Assembly (NCBI GenBank): GCA_023362775.1 | Contig: JALMGJ010000004.1 | Span: 84,833,298-84,897,297 of the forward strand | Length of the DNA stretch: 64,000 nt | Direction of reading: 5' to 3' | DNA from: Charina bottae | Taxonomy: Eukaryota; Chordata; Lepidosauria; Squamata; Charinaidae | In this document: in pieces, positions 13,101 to 24,414 of the stretch | Numbering within the stretch: position 1 is the stretch's first letter | Layout: every line of letters begins with the position of its first letter | Notes under the pieces: generated by a model | Told to the model about the DNA's origin: nothing | What the model saw: only the letters and a program-made list of their open reading frames with translations | Databases searched by the model: none | Program-made: the position numbers and the translations under genes

Positions 13101-13400
13101 ATATGGTTTAGTTGTATAGAGAAAATGAACCAGGAATGAATTGAAAAACTAGCATATGAAGAACAAGTGATTAGGTTGATAGGAAAGGGAAAGCCAAGAA
13201 AGGTGTGGTTAGAAAAAGTTGATGAGTTCCTGAAAAAGAGAGAAGTGAGAGATTTGAAGAACAAATATCAATATCAAATATCATGTAGCAGCACATGAAA
13301 ATGGTGAACGAAAACTGGTTTGCAAGGACAGAACAGTATGGAGAGATATGGTGGTGATATAAACTCATTTTAGCTATGATTCCTCTTCTTTTTCTTATCT
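10200..13400 (+). mobile_element. Highly decayed LINE remnant (tentative)
   Basis: Two parts resemble LINE polyproteins. At 10240-10540 the + strand reads as a Lys-rich linker typical of the region between endonuclease and RT (VEAAWKSEIIMFQSATDVYG). At 12980-13350 it resembles the post-RT region (ITRADRVNNVWVLN, then HEYGLVV, GKGKPRKVWLEKVDEFLK), the pattern of LINEs with xRxDRVRN and GRGRPRKxWxD blocks. The middle has no recognised RT motif and carries another repeat at about 10966. It could be one element or two; the frame is broken throughout. Confidence 0.45.
10966..11190 (+). repeat. Old interspersed repeat (aggaacataagaacataag family)
   Basis: Contains caggaacataagaacataagcagtgccttgctagatcagactcctggcccatcagtccagcagtctgttctcacagtg, pieces of a repeat common in reptile genomes. 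Its later part (ccttttgaagtcagtcaaac) is shared in type with the copy at 19440-19960. Confidence 0.6.
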
Positions 13401-16087
13401 CATGCCTTTAATATCATTGCCTTACCATTTCTTATTCCTTTTCTGCCTTATATTATTTCTTGTAAACAGAATAGTATCATAGTATATCATGTCTATTGAT
13501 AATTAACAGAGAAGAAGCTGCTTAGAAAATGCAGTTGTAATAAAAATTAGTCTAAATCAGACTTACTTAAAGATAAATTAATATAGGGTTTCAGCCTCAA
13601 AAAAGTAACAGGTAATCTGGACTTTTGGAAGCCCTTGATGATTTTTTTCCCCTCACATCCTTTTTTTCATATCATTTTTCACCCTGGGGAACATTTGCTT
13701 CAAGATTAATGCACTCCATGAATTTGTATGACCAAATTCTTTTTATTAAATCAATTCATGGATTTTTGCAAGCAGCACCAGTGCCTCTGATAGAGTAAGT
13801 ATTCCCATTTATTTAAGAGAAGCTGTGAATGGTGTGTATTTTAGTAAATTAGCTAATTATTCAAATTTTATTTTGAAATATCTGAAAGAGATATCTAAAA
13901 TACCTCACAATATCATGACTATTTTTTCCCCTAAATTAGACTTCTAAGTAAACATTCAGAGTATTGCTACATAATCAAGATATATACATAAGTTATGGAA
14001 CTGAAACCATGGAGCAGACTTGGATATGGGTGTCACAACAGTTATTAGTCTCCCCTATCAACATGATAAGTTTCTATTGGAAGGGGTAAGACCATCTAGT
14101 ATATCTCTGTACTGGCTCCATGACTTCAATTTTCTAACACTTAGGACCATACCTTTTCTGTTTATCTATCCTGACTTTGTCCCATTCTACACAATCATAC
14201 CAGAACTCTGATTCTTTGCTGCTAGTGATCATCTGGATTTTACAGCCCATATCCCATAGCCATAACTAACAATTTATCACATCAATGAGTGAAATACATT
14301 ATTTTTAAAACTGATTTTTCATAAATTTTTATTTATGTATTCAATTTATGTATTCAATTCTCAGACAATTGTAGGTCAGATTCCTCAATTGAGACTTAAT
14401 GAAATTTATAAAACTGAAACCACTTGCCTCTTTTGCTTATTTTGATTATAGCTCTGAGGACACATTCAAATTCAATACTTTCTTTTACTGTTTTCACTTT
14501 TCTATGATCCAAAATGCTGCATGGAGGTTATTTGACAATAAATAAAAATGTATCATGAAAATTTAATTTTATGTACATAAACGTTGTCCCATACTTAGAC
14601 TGCTTATTTTATTTCTTCTTTAAAATTGTATGTTTTTCTTCCAAAGATGGTTTATGCACAGCTAAGAAAAGCTAAAAATGATTAACATTATGGAATAACA
14701 ATTACTATGGATAGACAACCTGAGTTTCAAAAATTCAGATTTCTACTACATGGCAGCAAAGAAATACAAGAAGCTAATTTTTTTGCTATAGTAGAGGCCA
14801 GATATTTTCAGTCAAGATTCTGTAGCTTTAAAAGTTTCAGGAAAAAGAAAGATTTTATAGTATAAAAGCAGTCAGATAGCACACCTGAAATAAAACATCC
14901 TTAATATTTGCATTCCTTGTGAAATAAATGGTTTTCTAAATAGCAGTCTTATTTATCCCATCAGCTGGTCTTCTACTATTGTGGGATATAGAAAAACTGG
15001 CTTTTTCATTAGCTGTTACAGTGCATGGAAAATATATGGGAGCAATAGGAACCCTAAATATTCTGGATTGAAATATTTAGAGATTTAAAGGTCATAATTA
15101 ACACTGAATTGTATCCAGAAAAAAAGAACAGTAGCCAATGGAGCTGTTGCAAGAGAAGTGCAATGTATTTTTGCCTGCAAGTGCAAACCAGTATTCTGCT
15201 GTTGCACTCTAGACTAATATAGATAACATCATAGCCATGCCTGACCTGGTCAGGAACGGAAAATAGAAAGTTTGGTTAAGTTAGACACTCCATGCTACTG
15301 CTGACATCTAGAAGTGCACAGCATAGATACATTACTGAAGAGCCAGTTCTTTAGACGGAATACCACCTGTCTTAGATTCAAAAGAGCAACAGACAACTGT
15401 AGAAGTTGATTTCATTATAATCACAGAAAGAATACAAAAGGGTCATGTCACTTCAGCTGGTGGGAAGCAACTCACGACAACAGCTGATGAACCACAGAAT
15501 GAATGACTCATTCCATTAGTTTGTCAATGAAGAAATTCAAAACAGCATAGAGTCAGACTGGTTTTATAAAATATACCCATTTGTTTTTAATTGCTATGCA
15601 TTCCAAGGAGGATTAAAATTTAACTAAGTGCATTATCTCAAATTAAGTGCTTCTAGGACTTCAGAGGCCCAGTGTTGGAGAGAAAAGTATATTTACCACA
15701 GGCAATTTCAGAAAACATTCTTCTCTACTCTCCAAATCCATATTTACCCTTAGATACATGAAACAATTGATTCAACTCTGTACCATCCTTAAGAAACAGG
15801 TATCTTATGCAGGAATTGTCCCCTACCCAAACAGACTGATCTTCCATTCCATATTTTATTTACCAAAATCATCTGTATCTTGTGTAGATTAAATATTAAA
15901 TGTTTAGCCTTCATCCATTGTATTACTATTTGGTTGAGAGAAAAGGGAAGGCAGGAAAAGTTGTGGTAGGGTGGATGAAATTCTCCAAAAAATGAGGACA
16001 TCTATAGAACAAAAGGTAATCTTTGACCTAATGAATGGATTTTGCAGAAGCAAGGATAAGTTACAAGTACAAGTGGTATGCAAAATA
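13400..16087 (+). other. CADM2 intron sequence, no recognised element
   Basis: AT-rich, short frames only. No exon-like or repeat-like signal that I can support. Confidence 0.55.
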
Positions 16088-16092
16088 TAGTG

Positions 16093-16543
16093 TGTTGGGG
16101 TTTGTATATACCCAGGAATTTACAGTTAGATAAATTATACTGGAGAGGCTTGATATCTAGGTGAGAGGGGAATTATTCTGCAAGTCACCCAATTAGCAGC
16201 CATTGTTGTAGGGATGATGTGGCAGTGTATGACTCATACTACAGGTGCTGTGATTTAGTTGGGTGTGGCAGATGATGAGAGTGACCTATAACGTGATTGG
16301 TCAGTTTATGTATATAAGCAGAGAAGTCTGGTGTTCTTTCTTCTCGTTGCTGTTGAAACTTCTCATCGCTGTATTGCTGTATCATTTGTTACTGCTGTTG
16401 GATGTATTTTGGACTACGTATGTATATAAAGTAAATAGGCTATTTTATCTAATCTCTGCTTGAGTGTCTATTTACTGCATAGAACGTGGATCACTGGTGT
16501 CTTGGAAAAAGGAGCAGGCCGCCCCACGGTGCGCACTTTGACA
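16093..16543 (+). mobile_element. Solo LTR, 451 bp, TSD tagtg
   Basis: Begins TGTTGGGG and ends CACTTTGACA. The 5-bp word tagtg flanks it at 16088-16092 and 16544-16548. Inside are an attgg box near 16296 and a TATA box, TATATAAG, at 16311-16318, placed like an LTR U3 promoter, which gives the + orientation. No gag or pol is present, so it is a recombined solo LTR. Confidence 0.8.
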
Positions 16544-16671
16544 TAGTGAATGTTGTTGGTATAGTTATATTTCCTTCTCTTTTATCTTCTTTCTCCAATT
16601 TACTTTACTTATTATTTTAGTCCCTTTACTGCTTTGCTTACCATGAAAAGGAATAATGTAATGGTTATTAT

Positions 16672-17010
16672 AAGGGGGCGTGGTGGCTCAGCGGGTAAGA
16701 CGCCAGGCTTGTTGATCGGAAGATCGCAAGTTTGGAGGTTCGAATCCCTAGCCCCGTGTGACGGAGTGAGCTCCCGCACTAGCTCCAGCTCTTGCCAACC
16801 TAGCAATTCGAAAGCATGCAAATGCAAGTAGATGAATAGGTACCACTTCGGTGGGTAGGTAACAGCGTTCTGCGCGTGTCATGCCGGCCACATGACTGTG
16901 GAAGCATCTTCGGACAACGCTGGCTCTTCGGCTAACAAACGGAGATGAGCACCGGCCCCTAGAGTCAGACACAACTGCACAAATGTGCGGGGGGAACCTT
17001 TACCTTTACT
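16672..17010 (+). mobile_element. tRNA-derived SINE with BovB-like tail
   Basis: A-box TGGCTCAGCGGG at 16684-16695 and B-box GGTTCGAATCC at 16737-16747 form an RNA polymerase III promoter of tRNA origin. The body includes cacatgactgtggaagcatcttcgg. The tail has tagagtcagacacaact at 16960, matching the BovB 3' end at about 58405 (agagtcagacacgact), then ends in acctttaccttt. Sharing a 3' end with BovB lets such SINEs use the BovB enzyme. It is nearly complete. Confidence 0.85.
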
Positions 17011-17158
17011 TATGTAGGTATAATTAAAAATAAATATTTTCCTGCATAAGCATTTTAAAAATGAGTAGATTTCTAAAACCCCTAATCAGATGATATAAGG
17101 AAAAAGATATTCTATTTCTTTTTTTAATAGTCATTTCTTATTATATAGTTGTAAAACT

Positions 17159-17162
<4 letters not shown>

Positions 17163-17210
<48 letters not shown>

Positions 17211-17320
17211 ATATGTATATATATATATATGTATATATGTATATATATATATATGTATATATGTATATATATGTGTGTGTGTATATATGTATATATGTAT
17301 ATATATATGTATATATATTG
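17163..17320. repeat. (TA)n / (TATG)n microsatellite
   Basis: About 160 bp of alternating TA with interspersed TATG and a short GTGTGTGT run. Tyr/Ile-rich frames on the minus strand are artefacts of this repeat. Confidence 0.95.
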
Positions 17321-18030
17321 TTTTGATACAGTGGTATTTATACAGTGTTGATTAAAAATTGTTAACACTAATGTTTAAATAGCTTAGACCATTTAGGATA
17401 CAAAAAAGAAAGAATATTATATCAATCTTAATTATAGTTTAAAATGTCAGTGTTAATAAGTGTAAGATTATTTGGCTTTCTCATCCAGAATTGAATATAA
17501 CATTAAAGAACTGCTGCATGTTGCATCAAAGTATTTTTTTGAACAATAAAGCTTTCGGTCTTAAACTGATTACTTAGTTTTAAGATCTGCATTGTATTGT
17601 TACTTAATGTTGTTTGTGCATATTGAGAAGGAAAAGAAAAGATTAAACAAAGGAAATTTGACAACGATTAAAATACAATTAGATAAAGAAAGAAAAAAAA
17701 GGGGGGGATAGTCTTAAGGGAAGAATATTTGGATTGTAATCTAGTTATATTAAAGATAATGAGGAACAGAATCTCATTCTGACAGTTCTGCCTTTTGGTT
17801 CATATTGAAATTGCATTTCCCATATGTGTCTGTGTACATTCGGGAATGACAGCATTGGTAGTTTTGTAAGACAGTGGAATGTCTGGAAATAGAACTTTGT
17901 TTGCCTTGATAAGATGAGCAAACATGATGAAAGGTGCATTTTTCATTTACTGTTTTAAAATGGTTTCATGTTCTGTAGCGTTCTTTTGCCTGTCCTTGAT
18001 GCTAAACTATAGCAAACTTTATTTTCACAG

Positions 18031-18201
18031 ATGTTAAATATTTAAAAGAAGAGGATGCAAATCGGAAAACGTTTACTGTTAGCAGCACAATGACTTACAG
18101 AGCAGATCGTTCTGATGATGGTGCAGTTGTAAGTTGCAGAGTAGATCATGAATCGTTGAACTCCACACCTCAGATAGCAATGCAAGTCCTAGAAATACAC
18201 T
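18031..18201 (+). CDS. CADM2: CADM2 exon B (end of second Ig-like domain)
   Basis: Internal exon of 171 bp, phase 1 at both ends. The acceptor is ttttcacag at 18022-18030 and the donor is a consensus GTAAGT at 18202. Joined to exon A it reads (D)VKYLKEEDANRKTFTVSST, then RADRSDDGAVVSCRVDHESL, then a block ending in AMQVLEIH plus the first base of Tyr. The DDGxxxxCxV pattern is the Ig F-strand signature and supplies the second cysteine of the disulfide begun in exon A. KEEDANRKTFTVSST and VDHESLN separate CADM2 from its paralogues. Compared with my memory of mammalian CADM2, the change is concentrated in the stretch after FTVSST and the rest is strongly conserved. The frame is intact. The upstream intron is about 10.3 kb. 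Confidence 0.96.
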
Positions 18202-19439
18202 GTAAGTATTGTGTATCTGCATTTTATGGATGATGAGCTATTAGGGATATTGTTTATGTCCTGAGATTTTATTCTTTATTTGGATCTTTGGGGCATCACA
18301 TTTTCCTTGTATAGTGATAATTTTAAAAATTATTTAAACTATGTACAATACAATGGGGATGTAACCTTATTAAATAGCCATCACAACATTGTCCATGTAA
18401 TGTCATTCCTACTGATATCTACGGACTCACTATACAGCTGAAAGCAAATTAGTTCATCATGTTTGTGCTGTATGTTCAGATGACTAACTTAGAACATATC
18501 ATGAGTTCTGGTAAAACATGCCTATTTGGTTTATGCATACTTTAAATAACCACCAATTACATCTTGAAGTTATGAATCCAAAGCTGCCACCAAAATTATG
18601 TTTTGATTGAAATATGATGTTAAAATGTAGCACAGTATTTCTAGCTTTTCAGAAATCAAATATAATTTTATGTGAAATTTATCAACATTCTTATACTTCT
18701 TCCTTCTTGTCCTTTCAGAAATGAAACATTTGATACATTTTATTATTTTAAATAATGGAAGATCACATTTCGTATTTGTTATTTTGAAAAGTTTTTGCAT
18801 CAGTAAAAACTACTCAGAAACTCAAATTTAGTGTATTTTAGACTGAAACATCAAAATATTAATAGCACTTGTTCTGCCTATTCTTTCCAGAGCCTACCAT
18901 ATTTAATTATTTTTTTAAATATATAATTTTCATTGCCTCTGATCCTATATATTATAGCTAACAAAATCATAACAACAAAAATCCATTGTTTAAAATCCTA
19001 GCCTACATTGAATCTGATTATTTCTTTATTTTCACTAATGGACAATTACAGTAAAATGAAAGTTCTCCATCTTATCATTGACTGCTGCATGTAGTGTACT
19101 GTATAATGCGACTTATTAAATCAGGATATATACAGTATGTCGAAGGATCATCTGACTTAATCCATTTTTTCAACATGCATTATTTTTAACTGTCTTGGAT
19201 ATCAGTATTATACATCATTATAGGTTTTTCTGACTAAGAAATTGGAAGTAATTGGAAGCTTAACAAAAGGAGGTCCATTCTTTTCACTGCCCTGGATTCT
19301 TTCTCTAAATTTAGATAATGAAATCTATTAGACTTTGGATGAAAGCCAGCCAGCAATCCAACTGGTAATTCTGAATATAGAAAAGTGTTAGTTTAGTTAG
19401 TTTAAGACTGGATACAGGCTTAGGTGCTTCCAATTATTT
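18202..19439 (+). other. CADM2 intron sequence, no recognised element
   Basis: AT-rich intron downstream of exon B with no supported feature. Confidence 0.55.
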
Positions 19440-19965
19440 GAGGGAAACAGGATAAGACTTTAAGAATAGCCCTCCTGGTTCAGGCTGAGGCCCATCTTAA
19501 GCCAGCCTTTTGTTTCTTACAGAAGCCAACCAGGTGTGTCTGAGTACGTACAAGGAGAAAGTACCCACCATTATTCCCCTGCAATCTATATTTGGAGACA
19601 TGCTGCCTCCAACCAGGAGGTAACCCTGAGTCTCAAGACTAATAGTCCTTAATAGATGTATTTTCTATTAATTCATCTAATCTCCTTTTCAACTGCCCCA
19701 AGTTTGTGGCCATCACCATGACTTGTGGTGATGAATTCAAAACTTTAATGATGCACTGTGTGAAGTGGGCTATCTAACACCTCTTTGCAATCAGCTTCAT
19801 TGCATAATTCCTGATCCTAGTGTTTTGAAAGAAGAAAAACGTATCTTGTACAATTTTTCCATCCTTTACATGAGTTTGAACAGTTCAATCATGTTCTCCC
19901 TAAACCTAAAGAATCCAATCATTCTAGCTTTTTCTCATACAGAATTTGTTTCAGCACTCTGATCA
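19440..19965 (+). repeat. Old interspersed repeat, longer copy of the 10966 family
   Basis: Shows the order typical of this reptile repeat: cccatcttaagccagcc, then ctaatctccttttcaactgcc, gtggccatcaccatgac, gatgaattcaaaactttaatgatgcactgtgtgaag, ttcattgcataattcctgatcctagtgtt, and ttcaatcatgttctcccta. It is strongly diverged and encodes nothing. Confidence 0.55.
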
Positions 19966-20215
19966 TTTTTATGACTGTTCTCCAGCACTATTATACCCTT
20001 TTCCAAATATTGGGAACAGATTTGTATACAGTGTTCCTGATACAGAAATACCACAAATTTGTATAAGGGCATTACAAATGTTACTTTCAATTTCTTTCTT
20101 TATGAACCCTAGCATGGAATTTGCTGTTTTCATACCTATCATGCATTAAATACACATTGATCTGTCCATTATTACCCCAATATGTTTTTATGTGGTTCAT
20201 TGCAGAAAATTCAGA

Positions 20216-20217
<2 letters not shown>

Positions 20218-20264
<47 letters not shown>

Positions 20265-20310
20265 TGTGCACATGAGCATGTGCATTTGTGTTTATGTGTG
20301 TGTGTGTATT
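20218..20310. repeat. (TC)n(TG)n compound microsatellite
   Basis: A perfect TC run at 20218-20247 is followed by TG at 20247-20268 and a degenerate TG tract to about 20310. Confidence 0.95.
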
Positions 20311-20777
20311 TTTAAAGCTGGGGCTTTTACTCCAATATGCATCATTTTGCCCATATTAAACTAGACCACATTTGCCATTTGAAAACTGCATTTGCCATTT
20401 CATGTAGGATTATTACTTGGAAAATCTTCCCTAGGGATCTGTTTCTTCTGCTATGTTATATTTATTAATAAAACAAATATTGCAAAGACACCATAAGTCA
20501 CTGATGCTGTTCTTAGGCTTCAGGCTGTAATATTGTAGCAATTAACTGGAAGTAAATACTGTTGAATCAGTGGGGCTTAAGTAAGCATCTCTAAGATTGT
20601 GTTGTAAACTAAAGCATACAGTATCTCTCCCCTCCCCTCCCCTGGGATGCAAACTTGATGATTGGATATATAACATCAGATTAAACATACCTTTACAATA
20701 TAAACATTTGATACAGCTTTGATTCAGGATATTACTAGACTTTTTGTAATATAAGTTGAAAAACTATTAGCAAATTG

Positions 20778-21463
20778 TCTATGAAGGTTCTCAGTCATCC
20801 AGGTGGAATTGTCTGTAGCTTGAATCATGTCAACTGGATTTCTATTTTCTCAGTGGAAACGTTTCACTCCTTATCCAAGGAGCTTCTTCAGTCTGAGCAA
20901 AGTTAGTAAGGGAATCCTAAAATATGTTGCTGTGTGACCTTACAGTTGGGGCTAGGTCATGGTTATTTTTTTTTTTGAGATGTTATTTCTAAGTCCCTTT
21001 ATCATCTAAAGAAGGATCGTTAAGATCACCATGCTGCTGTTGAGCTTGCAAAATGGTCTTAATCTTCCTAGGCACAGAAGACAAAGCAGGGAGGAAGATA
21101 GGGGAAAGATTATGCCAACATGGAAAATCCTTCCTTGAATAGAGGTGGGGGCCTCAGGCACAATCTTTCCCCTATCTTCCTCCCTGCTTTGTCTTCTGTG
21201 CCTAGGAAGATTAAGACCATTTTGCAAGCTCAACAGCAGCATGGTGATCTTAACGATCCTTCTTTAGATGATAAAGGACTTAGAAATAACATCTCAAAAA
21301 AAATAAAAAATAACCATGACCTAGCCCCAGGTGTAAGGTCACACAGCAACATATTTTAGGATTCCCTTACTAACTTTGCTCAGACTGAAGAAGCTCCTTG
21401 GATAAGGAGTGAAACGTTTCCACTGAGAAAATAGAAATCCAGTTGACATGATTCAAGCTACAG
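20778..21463. mobile_element. Palindromic Penelope-like insertion, two inverted 3' fragments, 15-bp TSD
   Basis: The left arm (20778-21115, minus orientation) and right arm (21116-21463, plus orientation) are near-identical inverted copies of a PLE 3' end. The right arm encodes the carboxyl end of the PLE protein (ENPSLNRGGGLRHNLSPIF, then SSVPRKIKTI). The 5'-truncated ends meet in the centre and the 3' ends point outward. A perfect 15-bp TSD, actattagcaaattg, lies at 20763-20777 and 21464-21478. The left arm has about 34 extra bases at its outer end. The same family occurs at 56986-57600 and 61553-61648. Confidence 0.9.
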
Positions 21464-21840
21464 ACTATTAGCAAATTGAGCAATGTGATTATTTTCAGTT
21501 TAATACTTTTATTTATTAGAAATATTATATTAGCAAAAGGAATATAGATTTATGGTAGTATTGCAACATATTATCTGTTTATATAGGCAAAAAGACATTA
21601 TGTTGGTTATAAAGAAAATGTTACAGTAGTATTCAACTATACGCAATGGATTCAACTGGATCCTACATTTCATCATCAATTTATGAGGTGACTAGAATCT
21701 ATTCTAGATCTTTCTGCACCACTGTGAACACTTCAGCATTTTGAAGGGCTATATAAAGCAATTTCCAAACGTTTGCTACTTTGCTTTTGCATTTACATAT
21801 ATTGAGAATGCTGCAGGCATGATAATGATAGAAGAATAGT

Positions 21841-22360
21841 AGTGAAGGAGCTGATGGATTTACTAGCAATGGTTTTCCAGAGGTGCTGCAATCATAATAT
21901 TATGGGGAAAGAATGTTTAGTCTTACATTTTATATACTTCAGCATAAATATAAAGAAAAAATTTCAACAAAAATTACAAACAGTTTTAGATAAATGCCAG
22001 ATACATGGAGGAAAGCAAACATTGCGCTTGTACCAAAAGAAGGACAGCTCCTCTTACTGATTAGGAATTATAGACCAATATAATTATTAAACAATGACTA
22101 CAAAATATTTGCATCAGTGTTAGCAGAAAGGATGAAAATAATTTTACAGGATATTATTAATCATGATCAATGTGGATTTCTACCTAAAAGACAATTAAAA
22201 GATAATGTAAGAATTGTGCTAGATATTATAGAATACCTTAATATCATAATGAATGTCAGATGGCCCTTATGTTTCTGGATGCAGAGAAAGCTTTTGATAA
22301 GTTAAATTGGATTTTTATGGTTAGGGCTTTGGAAAGCATGGAATTTGGAGAATCATTTAT
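21841..22360 (+). mobile_element. L1 ORF2 fragment (RT amino region)
   Basis: With frame changes it reads as L1 RT: GGKQTLR near 22010, YRPI-like text near 22075, LAERMKIILQDIINHDQCGF at 22120, then MFLDAEKAFDKLNWIFMVRA at 22266 (RT motif A). It stops abruptly where the BovB piece begins. Confidence 0.8.
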
Positions 22361-22887
22361 TTGTTGTTTATTCGTTCAGTCGCTTCCAACTCTTTGTGAC
22401 TTCATGGACCAGCCCTCGCCAGAGCTTCCTGTTGGCCATCACCACCCCCAATTCCCCATGGTCGAGTCCATCACCTCCAGAATATCATCCATCCATCCAT
22501 CTTACCCTTGGTCAGCCCCTCTTCCTTTTGCCTTCCACTTTCATTAGCATCAGCATATTCTCCAGGGTATCTTGTCTTCTCATTATGTGGCCAAAGTACT
22601 TCAGTTTTGCCTTTAATATCATCCCCTCAAGTGAGCAGTCTGGCTTTATTTCCTGGAGTATGGACTGGTTTTATCTTCTTGCAGTCCAAGGCACTCTCAG
22701 AATTCTCCTCCAACACCACAGTTCAAAAGCATCTATCTTCCTTCGCTCAGCCTTCCTTATGGTCCAGCTCTCGCAGTCATAGGTTACTACGGGGAATACC
22801 ATTGTTTTGACTATGTGGATCTTTGCTGTCAGTGTGATGTCTCTGCTCTTAACTATTTTATCAAGATTTGTCATTGCTCTCCTCCTC
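22361..22887 (-). mobile_element. BovB (RTE) LINE 3' fragment
   Basis: The minus strand encodes MTNLDKIVKSRDITLTAKIH, then CESWTIRKAERRKIDAFELW and RILRVPWTARR, the BovB post-RT region, followed by the 3' end ending in the TTGTTG tail at 22361. The 5' end is truncated at the same MTNLDKIVKS block that is internal in the longer copy. Confidence 0.88.
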
Positions 22888-23385
22888 TCCTATATACACT
22901 CTCCTTCCCGCCCCAAGCATACTGCCAAAGCCAGGTTTTGAGGGTTTTTTTCAGAAGTCCAAGAGCAAGGGAGACTGTCTGATCTCTGTGGGAAGAATGT
23001 TCCAAAGGGCAGGGGCAACAGCAGAGAAAGCACGCTTCCGAGACCCTATTAGATGGAACTCCTTAACTGATAGAGTCCGTAGCATGCCCTCTCTGCATGC
23101 CCGGGTGGGATGGGATGAAGCAATGGGGATGAGACAGTCCCTTAGGTATCCTGGTCCCATGTCATGTAGGACTTTAAAGGTGATAACCAACACCTTGAAT
23201 TGGACCCAGAACCAAACTGGGACCCAGTGCAGTTCACGCAGCAAAGGTGTTACGTGTGTCCTCCTTGGGACACCCAAAATTGTCCACGTGGCTGCATTCT
23301 GGATCAGTTGTAGCTTCCGGATATTCTTCAAGGGTAGCCCCATGTAGAGCACATTACAGTAGTCTATGTATTTAAACACGTACTC
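22888..23385 (-). mobile_element. L2/CR1-like LINE carboxyl fragment
   Basis: The minus strand encodes YIDYCNVLYMGLPLKNIRKL, LQLIQNAATW, LHWVPVWFWVQFKVLVITFK, HDMGPGYLRDCL and AFSAVAPALWNILPTEIRQS. This is the standard carboxyl end of the L2/CR1-like LINEs also seen at 37.3, 57.6 and 61.1 kb. Its own 3' tail is missing; it runs into the BovB piece. Confidence 0.8.
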
Positions 23386-23560
23386 TATGTATTATTGCAT
23401 TTTTTCCCCCAGATTTATTCTGGAATTGTTGTGGTTCAGAAACATTTTTTGTAAAAAGACTGAACTATATTAACACTTTAAATATCCAGAAATTGTCATA
23501 TCATAAATCTATAACGTTATTTTCAGTTCAGTTTTCAAATAAAGTAGTGGAAAGAAAACC

Positions 23561-24256
23561 TACGTTCAGGTCGTTCACTATCCATATTGTCTTGCAGTGT
23601 CCGTATATTCCATGTTCCAAAATTCATGTATTTTTTACGACCGCTAGATGGTGACCCCACTGGTCGCAGTAATCCAGTCAGGGAGAAAATGAGGCAGACT
23701 ATGTTTAGGGCACCTTTTCCAGCCCCCTCCCCATATGGGGTGAGCAGAGTGGATCCTAAATAGGGCTGCTCAGTCGTGGATACAGCTGCCGAACTACTCA
23801 ACTGCCTCGATCCTTGAGTCAGGGCGACTGAATCCGTATCCACTGCCCATGTGCTGGTCCATGACTAGGAGCTTCCGGATTTCACAGTCCTGCCCCTGTT
23901 GCCATTCGTCAATCGCCATGGGACTTTAGGTTGTTTTGGGTTTGGTGTGGTTGGAAGACGCCTGTGCGTGAATTTGTTTTATGTGTGGAGATCGGTGCAC
24001 AACGATCAGCACACAACCTTCACAGAAAAAGGCTCTAATCCAATGGCATGGATACCATGACGATTGGTGACCTTTTGTCTGCTGCAGCCTTCATCCGCCT
24101 TCGCAGCCGTTGTAACAATACACCTTGTTATCTTCCACCTGTTCTGCCGTTGAGGACTTTCTTGGATCGTTCTTTGTCTGGTTCCTCCCCCTGGACCTTA
24201 CCGCCATGGGTGACCCTGCCAGGAGCACATGACTCCCGACGGCTTCGCTCACAGGG
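23561..24256 (-). mobile_element. Inverted 5' region of LINE copy 2
   Basis: Reverse complement of the 5' region and first endonuclease codons of copy 1 (about 1148-1877). It includes KKYMNFGTWNIRTLQDNMDS on the minus strand near 23600. This is a textbook twin-priming product: a 5' inversion made during target-primed reverse transcription. Confidence 0.88.
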
Positions 24257-24414
24257 TATATAACTGCCATTATTGCAAGGGAGCTGAGACGTTTTAATAT
24301 CGATATAGCAGCACTCCAAGAAACTCGAAGAGCAGGAGAAGGACAGTTGAAGGAAGAAAAGGAGGTTATACCTTCTTTTGGAAAGGACTGCCTGAACAAG
24401 AACAACGAATACAT

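Noticed and set aside
16684..16747. Functional tRNA gene
   Set aside because: Only A and B boxes remain; there is no cloverleaf and it continues into a SINE body and tail.
17141..17368. Tyr/Ile-rich protein on the minus strand
   Set aside because: Translation of a (TA)n tract; the same reasoning applies to 2505-2780.
22345..22782. Plus-strand frames in the BovB pieces (also 32137-32650 and 33605-34217)
   Set aside because: They are antisense shadows of BovB coding sequence.
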